A DNA stretch of 64,000 nucleotides from Limnephilus marmoratus (GCA_917880885.1 OU862928.1:39172962-39236961); one strand, 5' to 3'. Counted from the first letter of the stretch, positions 24,201-31,354 are shown. The notes: generated from the sequence alone by a model not told the origin. Made by a program: numbers and translations.

Positions 24201-25209
24201 CTCCTTACTCTCCATAAAAAAGACCCTCCACACAGCATCACTAAAGATGACATAGGCCCTAAAGAGAATCATTTTCCTCGGGGCCTCCTGTGTGGAGCTA
24301 ATGTAAAAAAAAAAAAATTACAGAAAGATTAATCACGATTGATTTGTCAACTCATTAACAGCCCATTAAACAATCCAATAAACAGTAAATTCTAGTAATC
24401 GGACTTGATAAGATTTTATAGTGCCATACTAATGAAAATCTACAGAACGAGAGATGGGAAGGCTGATAGAGATATTGAAAGAAGGGTAAATGCAGGTAAC
24501 TCCATTAATTGAGGACTGAACGCCGTTGGCGCCAACAAAAACCTTTCCAAAGAAGCGAAGCTAGCCGTCCGTAATGGAGTGCTGGTACCTACCCTGATGT
24601 ATGGCAGTGAGGCATGGAACTGGCAGAAGAACGATGAAAATTACTGAATGCTGTTGAAAAGAGATCCCTGAAGCGTATGTGTGGTAAAACCATGTACGAT
24701 TGTGTGAGAAACGTGGAGATCCGCAAAGAATGCAAGGCTGATGTAAGCGTAATGAGTAAAGATTAAAAGGGGCGCTCAGATGATTTGAATGAACGAGGAA
24801 AGGAGTGTAGAATGGTAGAATGGTAGAAGAAGTTGGGGACGCCCGAGGACGGCACGAGGTGAATCAGATACTTGTGTCAGGCCATGTCAAGAGTCAGAAT
24901 AATAGAAGAGCATATATGATATGATGTGTGAATGTGAACGACCCTGCGGCGAAACGGTGTGATGGTTAATTAGTTAGTTCAGTTTGCATTTTACATCTTT
25001 GTACATCTGGAAAAATGGTTAGTAAAGGAGGGCACACACATACCTTATCTTTAGCGGCCGATATCCAGGAGCCCCACCAGCCGCCCCCTTGACCTCCTTG
25101 TGCGCCCTCGGCTGCCTCCACCCCCCTCTCCACCTGCCCCCCCTCCGGCTGGCGGGGGCATGTGGTCACGGGGCTCTCCTCCGGGGGGCCCTCTGGCTTC
25201 TTGTCCACC
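2731..25209 (-). CDS. BSDC1: BSD domain-containing protein 1 (BSDC1-like), 7 of at least 8 coding exons
   Basis: Spliced gene: exons 25209-25044, 19701-19585, 16355-16298, 7537-7440, 6853-6645, 5877-5579 and 3236-2731 (stop TGA). Phases agree at every junction and give 483 codons with no internal stop. Recognised from what I know of vertebrate BSDC1: the N-terminal GWWGSW...AAKDK block, a helix with SAEVLGMVKKDLDEL, an MKKSFSTFI block, the BSD region (about residues 147-230) with the hallmark FW pair at about 213-214 followed by RYLF, and a C-terminal WEKEFEFD motif. The BSD fold is an alpha-helical domain also found in TFIIH p62 and SYAP1/Sap47; the function of BSDC1 itself is poorly defined. 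Residues about 245-268 are Gln-rich. The first visible exon opens with one base of a split codon and has no ATG, and the frame is closed upstream of its acceptor, so a first coding exon lies above 25,211. I could not identify it. Introns are packed with transposons. Confidence 0.88.
3536..4312. mobile_element. MITE with long inverted ends, holding a piggyBac-like MITE
   Basis: The ends (GACGAGCT...TTTTTTGTGAGAACGAGA...GATCTCCTGTCAGATTTGTG) are inverted over about 90 bp. A second copy at 26,558-26,930 lacks the internal 480-bp insertion, giving an empty paralogous site. Confidence 0.75.
3698..4178. mobile_element. piggyBac-like MITE (TTAA target), copy 1
   Basis: Flanked by TTAA at 3,694-3,697 and 4,179-4,182; ends start CCTGTAATC and CCTGTCAAA. 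The interior matches copy 2 (18,942-19,472). piggyBac elements insert at TTAA and have ends starting CC, so the assignment is by analogy. Confidence 0.7.
4370..5080 (+). mobile_element. SINE-like element interrupted by a MITE
   Basis: Same family as 8,190-8,664. The body runs to about 4,744, then a MITE (4,745-5,054) interrupts the tail, which resumes as GTGACATGGGCCCAGAGGGG from 5,055. Confidence 0.65.
4745..5054. mobile_element. MITE inserted in a SINE-like tail
   Basis: Inverted ends CCATCGATAAATTACGTCAC and, from the right, CCTTATCCATAAATTACGTCAC, with C-rich stretches inside. No ORF of note. Confidence 0.65.
5097..5338. mobile_element. MITE with GGTAGAAGTGAAACC end
   Basis: Left GCGGTAGAAGTGAAACCTTC and right AAGTTTTCACTTCAAAA are imperfect inverted ends. 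Related copies at 31,355-31,520 and about 56,525-56,785. An internal 34-bp unit (GGCTACGAAGCACCGCACAA) is duplicated at about 5,150-5,200. Confidence 0.5.
5579..5877 (-). CDS. BSDC1: BSDC1-like exon, end of BSD domain and Gln-rich linker
   Basis: Acceptor TTTTTTACAG, donor AATG|GTAGGG, 299 bp. It starts with (R)YLFRKALLEDRL, completing the FWxRYLF signature, and continues into a low-complexity Gln/Pro/Ser segment and an acidic Ser-rich tail. The poly-Gln tract is probably disordered. Confidence 0.85.
6160..6260 (+). mobile_element. tRNA-derived SINE head (candidate)
   Basis: An A-box-like TAGCGGTATAAAGCG and a B-box-like GGGTCGAATCC about 60 bp apart, followed by an A/T-rich tail. The cloverleaf is not complete, so it is not a tRNA gene. 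Confidence 0.4.
6645..6853 (-). CDS. BSDC1: BSDC1-like exon, BSD domain core
   Basis: Acceptor TTTTGCAG, donor GAGAG|GTAGAT, 209 bp. It encodes the main part of the BSD domain: an ASPLLREKIHRLVP block and ALSEDDFWE, with the diagnostic Phe-Trp pair. The exon is much more GC-rich than its surroundings. It ends with two bases of an Arg codon completed by exon 5877-5579. Confidence 0.88.
7034..7392 (+). mobile_element. 5'-truncated tail of the abundant LINE
   Basis: Matches the last 350 bp of the copy at 35,014-35,760 (MLSLFYRYFNGRCSEELASL frame, then the CTCCACACAGCATC tail) and ends in A(12). It lies inside the GC-AG intron of the BSDC1-like gene. Confidence 0.8.
7440..7537 (-). CDS. BSDC1: BSDC1-like exon with a GC 5' splice site
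   Basis: A 98-bp exon with acceptor TATTTCAG; its first two bases complete a Gly/Asp-type split codon with the previous exon. It encodes a linker ending PVPLTTLQ. The donor is CAG|GCAAGT, a strong match to the known GC-AG intron class, whose GC donors are otherwise near-perfect for U1. No GT donor nearby keeps phase with the next exon. Confidence 0.8.
7735..7930. mobile_element. Interspersed repeat with GCGCATAACTTCCGAAC core, copy 1
   Basis: Shares with 12,385-12,560 the blocks AATGTATGTACGCGCATAAC, CAAATTGGATAATTCTTTT and AAGGTTTGTATAAAAGA. Similar blocks occur in insect Helitron-like repeats; without both ends the class is unproven. Confidence 0.45.
8190..8664 (+). mobile_element. SINE-like element sharing a LINE tail, best copy
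   Basis: About 475 bp. Head near AATTTGGGAGGTGATGGGTA, a body with GGTGACTTAGCAGGGATGCC and GCCTTGCACCACAGGGAGAG, then about 130 bp matching the abundant LINE's 3' end (AAAAGACCCACTACACGGCA ... GTAATTTTTTT). No protein-coding capacity is evident. The shared tail fits mobilisation by the LINE machinery. Confidence 0.7.
8681..9313 (-). mobile_element. Tc1-like DNA transposon, internally deleted
   Basis: Terminal inverted repeats begin CAGTCCCTGGCCAAATTATT at 8,681 and end with the reverse complement at 9,313, flanked by the TA duplication (8,679-8,680; 9,314-9,315) typical of Tc1/mariner. At 633 bp it is about half the family's usual length. It lies inside the older LINE that resumes at 9,316. 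Confidence 0.85.
8910..9167 (-). pseudogene. Tc1-like transposase, C-terminal remnant
   Basis: 85 codons containing LDWLGNSPDMNPIENVWELM, the block that holds the last acidic residue of the Tc1 DD(x)E catalytic triad. The start of the transposase and the first two catalytic Asp residues are gone. The copy cannot supply its own transposase. Confidence 0.8.
9316..9468 (+). mobile_element. Older LINE C-terminal region, left part
   Basis: Encodes a CGKTVYDCVRNVEICKECK stretch and LRWLWHIKRMNEERS, the conserved C-terminal tail of an insect LINE reverse transcriptase. It continues at 12,036 after the inserted LINE. A second, more decayed copy lies at 24,430-24,990. On its 5' side the copy is interrupted by a Tc1-like element. 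Confidence 0.7.
9469..12035 (-). mobile_element. 5'-truncated jockey-group LINE inserted in an older LINE
   Basis: The element extends from about 12,035 (5', truncated in the endonuclease) to a 3' tail of tetranucleotide repeats (TTTA on the plus strand, 9,470-9,494). The host sequence on both sides is one older plus-strand LINE 3' end (see 9,316 and 12,036). At the 5' junction TATATGACGCAA is present twice. No clean target duplication was resolved at the 3' side. Confidence 0.8.
9654..12071 (-). CDS. Non-LTR retrotransposon ORF2: endonuclease remnant plus reverse transcriptase
   Basis: An uninterrupted 805-codon frame. The N-terminus keeps only the end of the apurinic-type endonuclease (LLDLALSN and DNHHP near residue 82). 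The reverse transcriptase has GPDNIPP (about 315), DFSKAFDKV (about 441), GLPQGSHLGPVLF (about 507) and the catalytic FADD box (about 527). No RNase H is seen. The family is the jockey-like group of LINEs. About the first 15 codons are read from flanking DNA, so the copy is 5'-truncated. It is surrounded by older LINE sequence. The absence of stops suggests a young insertion. Confidence 0.85.
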   Translation of the reverse strand: MTTFFCHSHLRHIYCVIYNCGLITNESENDRAREVLDMVNFLNFHQHNFIYNNNNRLLDLALSNYPKISVELSNDPLLPIDNHHPPLYIKLNIKCDNERIPVQRVLNFKRADFDSINSYLSNTDWSFLSDENIDESIDQLYLNLSNTIESYVPFYTPRNYTYPVWFSPELTASLQQKKSQHKKFKHSKSISDYIIFSETRKKCKDLSKKCYKKYITSIDDTAFKSKNLWKFLKKINNENTEYPPIMQMNGTSANNTQDIVNLFSDFFKNVYDEETPDDKIPDYKFSRTTHLTHCHITQKHCEQKLLSLDTDKSTGPDNIPPIFLKKCSNTLSKPLTLLFNRLLTLGHFPDRWKSSFITPIYKKGDDTNIANYRPICIQSVLPKLFESLVLDEIYPKLIKLIDQKQHGFIKGRSTAINLTIFQNFIIQSFAENKQVDCIYTDFSKAFDKVSHKLLIQKLFALGIRDNMLKWFTSYLLNRKLFVKIKSWMSKAFWATSGLPQGSHLGPVLFLIFINDITNCFNDVEVLLFADDIKLYKKITDVNHCHILQSNISMFKDWCVQNNLFLNVEKCKTLTFFRNKNPVLFEYSINNTALERVTEMKDLGIILDEKLSFANHIHQIVNKGMKTLGFVLRTTKNFNSIQVIKLLYVSLVRSLMEYNSVVWSPSYKIHINNIERIQKKFLRFINFKLNIPLEDLKYNLLLNVLKIHTLEDRRKINDLTFLFKILNSKFDCCELLQLINLRIPTVTTRQNTLFYCSIHKRNYIAHSPIQRFHTMGNQLLGDIDIFNINLAKFVDLLKNLLFQNYS
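12036..12265 (+). mobile_element. Older LINE C-terminal region, right part
   Basis: Encodes RGRPRKTWHYQVNQLLESG and RRACVRRCMNVNEARSVC, the usual end of this LINE type, then a stop at 12,259-12,261. It is the continuation of 9,316-9,468. Confidence 0.7.
12385..12560. mobile_element. Interspersed repeat with GCGCATAACTTCCGAAC core, copy 2
   Basis: Second copy of the repeat at 7,735-7,930, same orientation, about 90% alike by eye over 150 bp. Confidence 0.45.
12608..12795. repeat. Polypurine stretch
   Basis: Nearly 190 bp of G/A-rich plus strand (GGGAGGGG, GAGAAGGAGACGCGAGAG). No coding signal beyond simple low-complexity frames. Confidence 0.55.
12980..13735. mobile_element. MITE with a nested MITE
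   Basis: Outer inverted ends share CCAGTTGATTAGTCAGA. Inside, 13,270-13,659 has its own perfect inverted ends, GTGTCCGGAAACTCGTAGTA, of about 36 bp. Confidence 0.65.
13780..14118 (-). mobile_element. SINE-like element, minus strand
   Basis: Reverse complement of the family body and tail: poly-T at 13,775-13,785, CTCAGGGCCTATGTC tail, GTCCGGCTGGAGAGGTC body. It faces another copy head to head at 14,150. Confidence 0.7.
14150..14463 (+). mobile_element. SINE-like element, plus strand
   Basis: Body and tail of the same family (GGCGGCGGATGCGTGG, CAGCCGGACTCTTTC, TTAATGTAAAAAAA). The 5' head is missing. It is divergent to the neighbouring minus copy. Confidence 0.7.
15165..15470. repeat. Interspersed repeat with 21-bp tandem core, copy 2
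   Basis: Six units of about 21 bp (TGACCTACGACCTTGGGG consensus) at 15,172-15,290, followed by the same unique tail as 1-231. Confidence 0.7.
15557..16108. mobile_element. MITE with AAACGCCCGGGGTCTC ends
   Basis: Inverted ends AAACGCCCGGGGTCTCAAAA at 15,557 and 16,108, with a second inner inverted pair near ATTAGCC(T/C)GCTAAAATG. The interior is A/T-rich. It lies about 190 bp from a BSDC1-like exon. Confidence 0.65.
16298..16355 (-). CDS. BSDC1: BSDC1-like short exon
   Basis: A 58-bp exon with acceptor TTTCAACAG and donor ATAG|GTGAGT. It encodes LDEPESTANTMKKSFSTFI and leaves one base (G) to be completed by the next exon. The MKK-x-[FL]-S-x-F block corresponds to MKKGLSDFL of vertebrate BSDC1 as I recall it. 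It is too short to appear as an open frame by itself. Confidence 0.82.
16730..18185. mobile_element. Larger inverted-end element, unclassified
   Basis: Ends share TTTTGTCACCTCACTTTTTA in inverted orientation. Three blocks around AACGATTTCTATG-type sequence occur inside in both orientations. A 104-codon minus frame at 17,369-17,055 has no family I recognise. Confidence 0.45.
18268..18711. mobile_element. MITE with AAGGCGGGTACAGATTGC ends
   Basis: 444 bp, inverted ends AAGGCGGGTACAGATTGCTG and, from the right, AAGGCGAGTACAGATTGCTG. The interior is GC-rich with many GCGC words. It abuts the TTAA of 18,714-18,937. Confidence 0.7.
18714..18937. mobile_element. TTAA-flanked repeat, copy 1
   Basis: 224 bp between TTAA at 18,710-18,713 and 18,938-18,941. 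Related to 23,797-24,034. Ends GGTGAGCC and GAAGGG are not a long inverted repeat. Family uncertain. Confidence 0.5.
18942..19472. mobile_element. piggyBac-like MITE (TTAA target), copy 2
   Basis: TTAA at 18,938-18,941 and 19,473-19,476; ends CCTTTTATTGGCCGGAGA and CCTCTTATTTGCCGGAGA, the latter read from the right. The subterminal stretches are rich in CGCG. It shares its left TTAA with the element 18,714-18,937. Confidence 0.75.
19585..19701 (-). CDS. BSDC1: BSDC1-like exon, amphipathic helix block
   Basis: Acceptor TTTGCAG, donor AGG|GTATGG, phase 0 at both ends, 39 codons. It encodes SAEVLGMVKKDLDELSTAVK and ends SSAIGKTLR, aligning in spacing with the BSDC1 helix after the Trp block. 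The preceding intron (19,702-25,043) holds a 40-bp minisatellite, a decayed LINE and several MITEs. Confidence 0.87.
19745..20290. repeat. 40-bp minisatellite in a BSDC1-like intron
   Basis: About 13 units of about 40 bp: GATATGAAATATTACAATCA, then ATCTATAGACTTTCTCTTGT. The array begins about 45 bp from the exon 19,585-19,701 acceptor. Confidence 0.88.
20560..22860 (-). mobile_element. Decayed LINE with reverse transcriptase
   Basis: Minus-strand fragments in order: an upstream region near 22,840-22,100, RT motifs NYRPISLVSNLSKIFEK and FLDLRKAFDTVNH (22,064-21,690), GVPQGTVLGPVLF and a YADDT box (about 21,600-21,480), and a C-terminal region (21,151-20,560). Frameshifts and stops break it into at least five pieces. 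It is a different LINE from the one at 9,469 and sits in the BSDC1-like intron 19,702-25,043, in the same orientation as the gene. Confidence 0.8.
22944..23685. mobile_element. GG-end MITE, family D copy 1 (8-bp duplication AAATCGTT)
   Basis: Ends GGTAATTGTTCGGAAC and, from the right, GGTAAATATTTGGAAC; AAATCGTT at 22,936-22,943 and 23,686-23,693. Contains a nested piggyBac-like MITE. The interior has the AACGTAGGCTG module shared with other families. Confidence 0.8.
23015..23386. mobile_element. piggyBac-like MITE (TTAA target), copy 3, nested
   Basis: TTAA at 23,011-23,014 and 23,387-23,390; starts CCTCTCATTTGCCG and ends GGCATTCAAGGGG. It sits inside the MITE 22,944-23,685, whose relative at 51,625 is uninterrupted at the same TTAA. 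Confidence 0.75.
23797..24034. mobile_element. TTAA-flanked repeat, copy 2
   Basis: 238 bp between TTAA at 23,793-23,796 and 24,035-24,038. Shares GGTGA start, TCTAATAAT and ACAGTTATTAGTTTT blocks with 18,714-18,937. A third fragment is present, inverted, at about 25,346-25,400. Confidence 0.5.
24060..24312 (+). mobile_element. SINE-like element, 5'-truncated
   Basis: Starts in the GACCTCTCCAGCCGAACTC block and ends GGAGCTAATGTAAAA with A(12). Confidence 0.7.
24430..24990 (+). mobile_element. Decayed LINE C-terminal region
   Basis: Same family as 9,316/12,036: NLSKEAKLAVRNGVLVPTLM, YGSEAWNWQKN, then CGKTMYDCVRNVEIRKECKA and RRA-like ends, interrupted by stops and small deletions. Confidence 0.7.
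25044..25209 (-). CDS. BSDC1: BSDC1-like exon (first one visible)
   Basis: Acceptor TTACAG ends at 25210 and donor AAG|GTATGT begins at 25043. It encodes a Pro/Glu/Gly-rich stretch, then GWWGSWISAAKDK, which matches the start of vertebrate BSDC1. The insect protein has about 40 extra residues before the Trp pair. It begins with one base of a split codon; the only in-frame near-start is GTG at 25208, not a credible eukaryotic start. An exon further upstream is therefore required. Confidence 0.85.
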
Positions 25210-25984
25210 CTGTAACATCACATCAATATTACATATTAAAAAACAAATCATCTACTTCAGCTCGACGATCTGAGACGAGCTTATCATCATGTAGCTCGCT
25301 CCGGAGACGATTAATATCAACAAGTTCACGTCATTGATGATTTTTAACCCTTAAGACCTCGACGATATTTTGTCAGAGTCAATAAAATAAAAAAAACACA
25401 CATTTACAACTCCAAATATTAAAAAAAATAAGATTGTCATTTCACAATTGAGTTTTCCCACGTAAAAAATTAGGAAACGAAGAATCCTTTTTCCAATAAG
25501 AAAAATGGTGATTCATCTTGTTATCCCCATTTCCAGTAAGATGGACAATCAATGCTATGCTTTTATTTCATTCATGGTTAGTAATAACTACTAACCAACT
25601 GTTAGTGTCCACTTTTTTGCCCGTGAATTAGTTTTCAAATTTGACGCATTCAAAAATTGGTGCAGCATAATGATTTATTTCTTTGACAATATTTTCAAGA
25701 AGTAACGAGGTGAAAAATAAATTGAAATAGATTGTTGGTTTTGTTTCAGAAGAAGAAGCGCACATAGGTTCGGGAATTTCAAAAAATTTTCAGATTTTTT
25801 CGTAAAAACTTTTGTTGGAGGAGTAAGTAATACCAATTTTTTTTTTCATATAGTGCAGAAGATGAATACGAGATTCACTTTCTGTTCGCAAACTTGTATT
25901 GCGATGAATAATAATGTCACTTCTGTCATCACTATCTCTATTACTATTTCCAAAAGTCTCATCGTCAGTAGTATTGCGTTTTTT

Positions 25985-26128
25985 TATCACAATCGATACA
26001 TCGCGATTTGATACACAGCGATCGAAAAATCGCGTATTATAAACATTGCAATCAATACATCGCGATTTGATACATCGCAATTTGGTACATCGCGATCAAT
26101 ACATCGCAATTTGATACATCGCTATCAT
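25985..26128. repeat. Short tandem repeat with ATACATCGCGATTTG unit
   Basis: About eight to nine imperfect units of 14-16 bp. AT-rich; not coding. Confidence 0.7.
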
Positions 26129-26557
26129 TCGTAATAGAACTAATTTCCGACATTTAGGGTGTATTTATTTTAACAGGAAAAACAATAATTATAGTTATCA
26201 AGACAAGCGCCAACCGCAATATACCTTGCACAAATTGAACACGCACTCTCCAAAGGACCGACAAACACTGATTGAAAATCATTGCAATTTACCTAACACC
26301 TACAGCGCTATTAAGGTTACGCAAACGTTAATTAAGGTGATCAAAAGATTTTTTTTTTTAAATTCGTATTAACCCTCTGTCGAGCGCACCTATGGGCGAA
26401 CCGAAATCAGGCGCACCCGACCTGAGAGGCCATCCTCCCCCTAACCCCTTGCTATATTAATTCTAATATAAAATACTAGGATCTAATAATAATAACTAAT
26501 TCTAAAATAAATTACTAGGATCTACACAAAGGAATTATACAAAATTTAACACAAAAG

Positions 26558-26930
26558 AACCCGATGAGCTATTCCGTATTTTTTGTGAGAACGGGATCGA
26601 TATCGCGTGAGATCTCCTTTCAGATTTGTGCGATTTTCAATGGCTGTTATTTGCTTTTTCTATGGGCCGATGTCAGAATATCAGCTGTGAGCTGTCACGT
26701 ATGTTAGTTTAGGTCGTTTTAAATTCACATTCCTGCAAGTATGCATGCTTAAATAAGCATGCATACTTGCTTTATTTTCACAAATCACACAAATCTGACA
26801 AGAGATCTCGCCCGATATCTATCTCGATCGACATAGATCGGATATCTATCTCGATCGACGTAGATCGGGCGAGATCTCTTGTCAGATTTGTGGGATTTTC
26901 TATCGCTGTTAAATGAATAAATAACAAATA
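26558..26930. mobile_element. MITE, second copy (empty site for the piggyBac-like MITE)
   Basis: Same ends as 3,536-4,312 (GAGCTATTCCGTATTTTTTG, GATCTC...TCAGATTTGTG). An extra palindromic stretch at 26,815-26,875 repeats GATATCTATCTCGATCGAC. No 480-bp insertion at the TTAAA position (about 26,722). Confidence 0.65.
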
Positions 26931-27744
26931 ATCACAATGTCAAATCGGTTCCCTCTCCATCAAGATAATATCGCACCCGCTGACCGTTGGCTCATCGTTA
27001 CATTTTACAAGAGAAAAATATAATTACTATCTTATTCAAACCCGACGTAAGAATAGTCATTTCGCTGGAACAATTACTTCGGGATTCTTCGGGCATTTCG
27101 TCATCCGCACGCCGCACGGCAGTCACCATTTTTTCACTACAATTGTGTGTTTTGACGGTCTGGACATGTTGCTATGGGCTTCATACAAATGATAATTCTC
27201 AAAAGGGGCGCTTCACTGAAATGCGCAGAATGGTATGTACCTCGGTTCCTAGCCGATATAACTTGCGCGCGGGGAGCAATGCTTTAGGCTACGATAACTA
27301 TTCTCTACCAATTTCATGTATATTTAGATAGATAGTCAATTTATTTTTAAATTAAAAATAATGTGGGGAATTTTATAATTAAAAATATTATGTATGATGA
27401 GCTGCAAAATGTTGTTCAATTTTGTTGGCGGTTCGGCGCACTAGTGCACTTTAGGACGGGCCGCGCCTGGAAGCCAGGGAGGTTGTACGTGAGTTGTGTA
27501 AAGGCCGACTTGAGGCGAGTGCCGTGTGAATTCCCTAAAGTTAGGCGAGTAAAAGGAGGGAAGGGGCGGTGGGCCGCCTTTGAGAAGTGGAGAGGGAAAC
27601 AATGTCTTTCGTTGGCCTCTGAGGCCGGCAGCGCCCGACGGAGGGTTAAGCCTATTATGCGATTCCGAAAGTTTGCTGTCGTATCAACAAAGATGTTATA
27701 TACTGTAGACGCGGGGTAGAAATCTCAAAGTGGGAAGCCAAAAG

Positions 27745-28402
27745 CAAGGCAATTGCACTGGTCTCGATTTCTAGTACTTTAGTACTAAACTGTCACTCGT
27801 CGAGTAAGGTCGTGTCTTACCAGTAGGAAAATTGCATTTAAAAAGCAGGTATGGGGGCTCCATCAAAGCCAGAGTAAAGTTACTGGGCGTACTGTACAGG
27901 GCCCGCAGATACGTTAATAGTACACAACCGCTAACCCTATACAAATCACAAGTGCGCCCCACGATTGAATTTGGCCATCCCTGGTCTGGAGCTCTAAAAT
28001 ACTTGAAAAATACCCTTGACTCTGTGCGGACGGATTGCAATCTTTAGAGCACAGGCGTCGGGTGGGAATGCTATCCTTGTTCTACCGGTATTACAATGGA
28101 AGATGCTCCGAAGAACTAGCGTCATTGATCCCTTCGGCAACGGTGCATAGTCAGGAAACACGCCAAATGCGTGCCCAACATTTGTACACGGTTGACATTT
28201 GTCACATGAACAGCTCGGCTGTGGAATGATTTGCCGGCCTCTGTGTTTCCTCCTTCATACAACATGGATCTCTTCAAGACCAATGTTCATTCCTTCCTCT
28301 CCTCAAAAAGACCCTCCACACAGCATCCCAGATGACATAGGCCCTGAGGGAAATTATTTTCCACAGGGCCTCCTGTGTGGAGTTAATGTAAAAAAAAAAA
28401 AA
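27745..28402 (+). mobile_element. 5'-truncated copy of the abundant LINE
   Basis: Aligns with the reference copy from the LGVLYRARRY block to the poly-A tail (28,390-28,402), with an internal deletion near 28,030 and frameshifts. Confidence 0.75.
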
Positions 28403-28886
28403 TTAAAAAAAATGCCCTCCTGTGAGAAAATGTTTCCATTACACGGCAAACAGTAGTAAAAGTGAAGAAATAACATTTCATTTACTTATATGTACACAAA
28501 AATTACTTATTATAACCGATTATTATAAGCAATACAATTAATTTTCATGTTCCTCGTCCAACAATTTTGTGCATCATTATAGAAAAAACACACATTATTT
28601 GATTGTCTTATGGTACGGCCACCCTGAGGCCAACTTCAAACTTTCGGACGATTGTGTAGAAGGGTAGTTCATGCGTTGGAAGTTCAAGTTGGAAGTTTGG
28701 CTTCGGTGTGGAAGTGGCATAACTTTTTTAATAAATGAATAACTTTTGAATTAAGAAATGACTGAAAACCGCTGAAAACAAAAGAGTGTTGCTTACTTCC
28801 CACATTATTTTGCGAGTATGTGAGGCTATGGCAAGTCTATTTATATAACGTCATTGCGTATCAAACGATGATTCTGAATAGTGGTC

Positions 28887-29486
28887 ATTATTTATGCATT
28901 AAACCGCTTACTCATTAATACGGAATATTTTTTATTCAAACAGTTATATTTAGCTTTATTATTACGAAAAGTGAGTATTTATGTCGGGGGAGGCCAAAAA
29001 ACATGCAAAAAATATGCATTTAACATTTTAATTTTGTAAAAACTAATTCACTCTCGCGGTAACGCCATTGTTTATTCATCGTTTTTATTTTAACATTTCA
29101 TAGACAATGCTGCCAATCATAGAAAAATATTTTTGCGTAAAACAAATGAATGCATCATTGACAAGTTTGTACCTGTAATTATAACAGTAGAACATGGAAA
29201 GAAATGTATTAAAATAATTACACAAACCGCTAGACAAACCCTGCGTAGCCAAACAAACCATTCAAAAACGTAGGCTGTTTTTTAAAGTAAAGATAACATA
29301 GCCCGCGATGAATGCGAGTTTATTTTAGAGAATTTATTTTATAAGATTGGTACTTCCGACAAATGTCATATTTGATTGTTTATTAGTTAAAAAAGGAACA
29401 TTCCGTATTATTATTATCCGTGCATCAAACTTCGACAACACGAACGTTCCGTATTATCCATGAGGTGGACTAACTGCATATTTACC
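28887..29486. mobile_element. GG-end MITE, family G copy 1 (8-bp duplication TAGTGGTC)
   Basis: 600 bp. TAGTGGTC at 28,879-28,886 and 29,487-29,494. Starts ATTATTTATGCATTAAAC, ends TGCATATTTACC. Carries the AACGTAGGCTG module. Confidence 0.75.
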
Positions 29487-29494
29487 TAGTGGTC

Positions 29495-30458
29495 TTTCAC
29501 TAAGGCGATACTGAGAGTATCTAGAACTACGACTAATCAAATGTCAAGTGCGAACAGTATTACACTGCAAAAGTATTACTGTACATTAACACACCTGTAG
29601 GTACTTTAATAGCATTTAAAACGGTTCACGATTTTCTTATCGCGAAAGGTAAGCAATAATGATTGCAATGCCTTTTAATTTAGTATGACATCAACAAAAA
29701 AAAAAACAAAACACAAATACGCCGTTACATTTGTGCTCAATATTGCATTATCTGCTGAAAACCAACTAAAATCGAGAACTACTATTATTATTTGCTAAAG
29801 TTTTCACATCAAATAAATCGCAGAACGACATTGGTGCAAATTATTGCAAAGGCACAATAAATACCATATGAACTTGTTGACGAATTGCATAACAAAATAA
29901 ACAAATAAAATAACGCGATCAGACTAAAATTAATCAACAATACTACTTTATGTCTGCTGTTAAAGTATTATCAATTATAATCGCGATGTGATTAAAAGGT
30001 GGGACTAAAAAATATTTCCAAACAGGCACGCAAAAGACACTGGTTTTGTTTATCGAAAAGTTTGTTAATACCGGGATGTTTGGGTTTATACGGACCTTCT
30101 AGACATTCCTGTGGCGTTGTATCCTCTTCAGGCACTTAGCGGATCATTTATTTGTGGTATTGAATGGTTAATTATTAACGGGAAAATCACATTTGGCGAA
30201 ATGACATTAGCTCTGTTGACAAGAAGTCTCGCTATTTATAAGTATTTTTGTTGACAGCCGCCATCTTGAAACGTCAAAAGTAATATTTTTTCTGCGTCGT
30301 TTTTGACGGCACCAATACTGCGGGAAATTTTATGAGAAATTATTACATAAATGGTTTGCTTAGCAAGAAAAAAAATCCTATAAAATCTTTGGTACATAAT
30401 AAACAGGTAATAGGGGTACGCTTAATACGCACATTCGATTTTAAAAACACTTTGTGTC
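29495..30458. other. No feature identified
   Basis: AT-rich sequence between a family G MITE and a hAT-type element; short frames only. Confidence 0.4.
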
Positions 30459-30899
30459 AGTTAGATCAGTGTCTCTTAACATGTGGTCCGCGGATCAAAA
30501 GTCTCGTAATCGTTACGCGTCTTCGTTTCGGATTATTTTCCAGTACCAGAAAAAATAAAAATTGGATATTAGACTCTTTCAACTCAGATGTTACTTATAT
30601 GTTACTGGCTTGACAACGGCACAGGAAAATTAATTAAGTAATAGAAAATCTTGTGATTCAGCTTTGAAACGTAATTTCAAAGAAGCCTCTTTATCAAGTT
30701 TTTGGGTGAACGTATAGAAAGATTATTTAAGGAAATATCAGAAAAATACTGAAATATTTACTGCTTTTCTTAACCACATACCTCTGTGAAAATGCATTTT
30801 CTGCTATAAAAACAAACACAGAAACAGATTACAAGTGGAATCTGATTTAAGATTACAATTTAGTAGTAACATCAACCTGAAAATCACTAATTTAGTTGC

Positions 30900-31140
30900 A
30901 AAACACACCAACCTTCGCATTAATTAACCGTTCTTCTTCTTCTTTATGTGCCGTATCAGGTCCCCCGTCGTTGGCGATCACTCTTGAAAAAGTCTCTGTC
31001 TTGCGTTGCCCGGAATAGCTCCTCCACACTTCTAATGCCGGTCCACTCTTGTATATTACGCAGCCAAGACATTTTTGTCTCCTACCAGGCCCTCGGCGAC
31101 CCTCTATCTTGCCTTTCAATATTAAATGGAGCAAGTGATA
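30900..31140 (-). mobile_element. LINE C-terminal fragment nested in a hAT element
   Basis: Encodes LHLILKGKIEGRRGPGRR and further RTE/CR1-like C-terminal residues on the minus strand, ending in TAA. It lies inside the hAT-type element 30,467-31,618. Confidence 0.6.
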
Positions 31141-31354
31141 CTTCTCCCCTCGAAGTATATGACCCAGATATGAAATTTTAAAAAACTATTTTTTTTAAAC
31201 TAATTTTCATTTATAACCGTTAATTAATGTGAATGTTGGTGTTGCTGTTGTACGTTAATTATTAACGTTTTTTTTATTTTTAAAAAATCTATTTGTAGTA
31301 TCATCTAAAAAAAATATCAGAATGTGCATTGATATTTTTTTATATATAATTCAC

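Larger units (their letters stand above)
25400..27740. other. Region upstream of the first visible BSDC1-like exon
   Basis: Apart from the short tandem repeat (25,985) and a MITE (26,558), no element is clear. A CG-rich patch at about 27,080-27,260 holds a minus-strand ATG at 27,129 opening a 43-codon frame (MVTAVRRADDEMPEES...). It is a possible first exon, but its best donor (GTAATT) gives the wrong phase, so it is not joined to the gene. 27,420-27,700 is GC-rich without a recognised product. Confidence 0.35.

Noticed and set aside
25206..25208. GTG as start codon of the BSDC1-like protein
   Set aside because: It lies one base inside an acceptor-bounded exon; non-ATG starts are not expected here, and a split codon precedes it.
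27127..27129. ATG as the start of the BSDC1-like first exon
   Set aside because: The nearest good donor leaves one base of a codon where two are needed.
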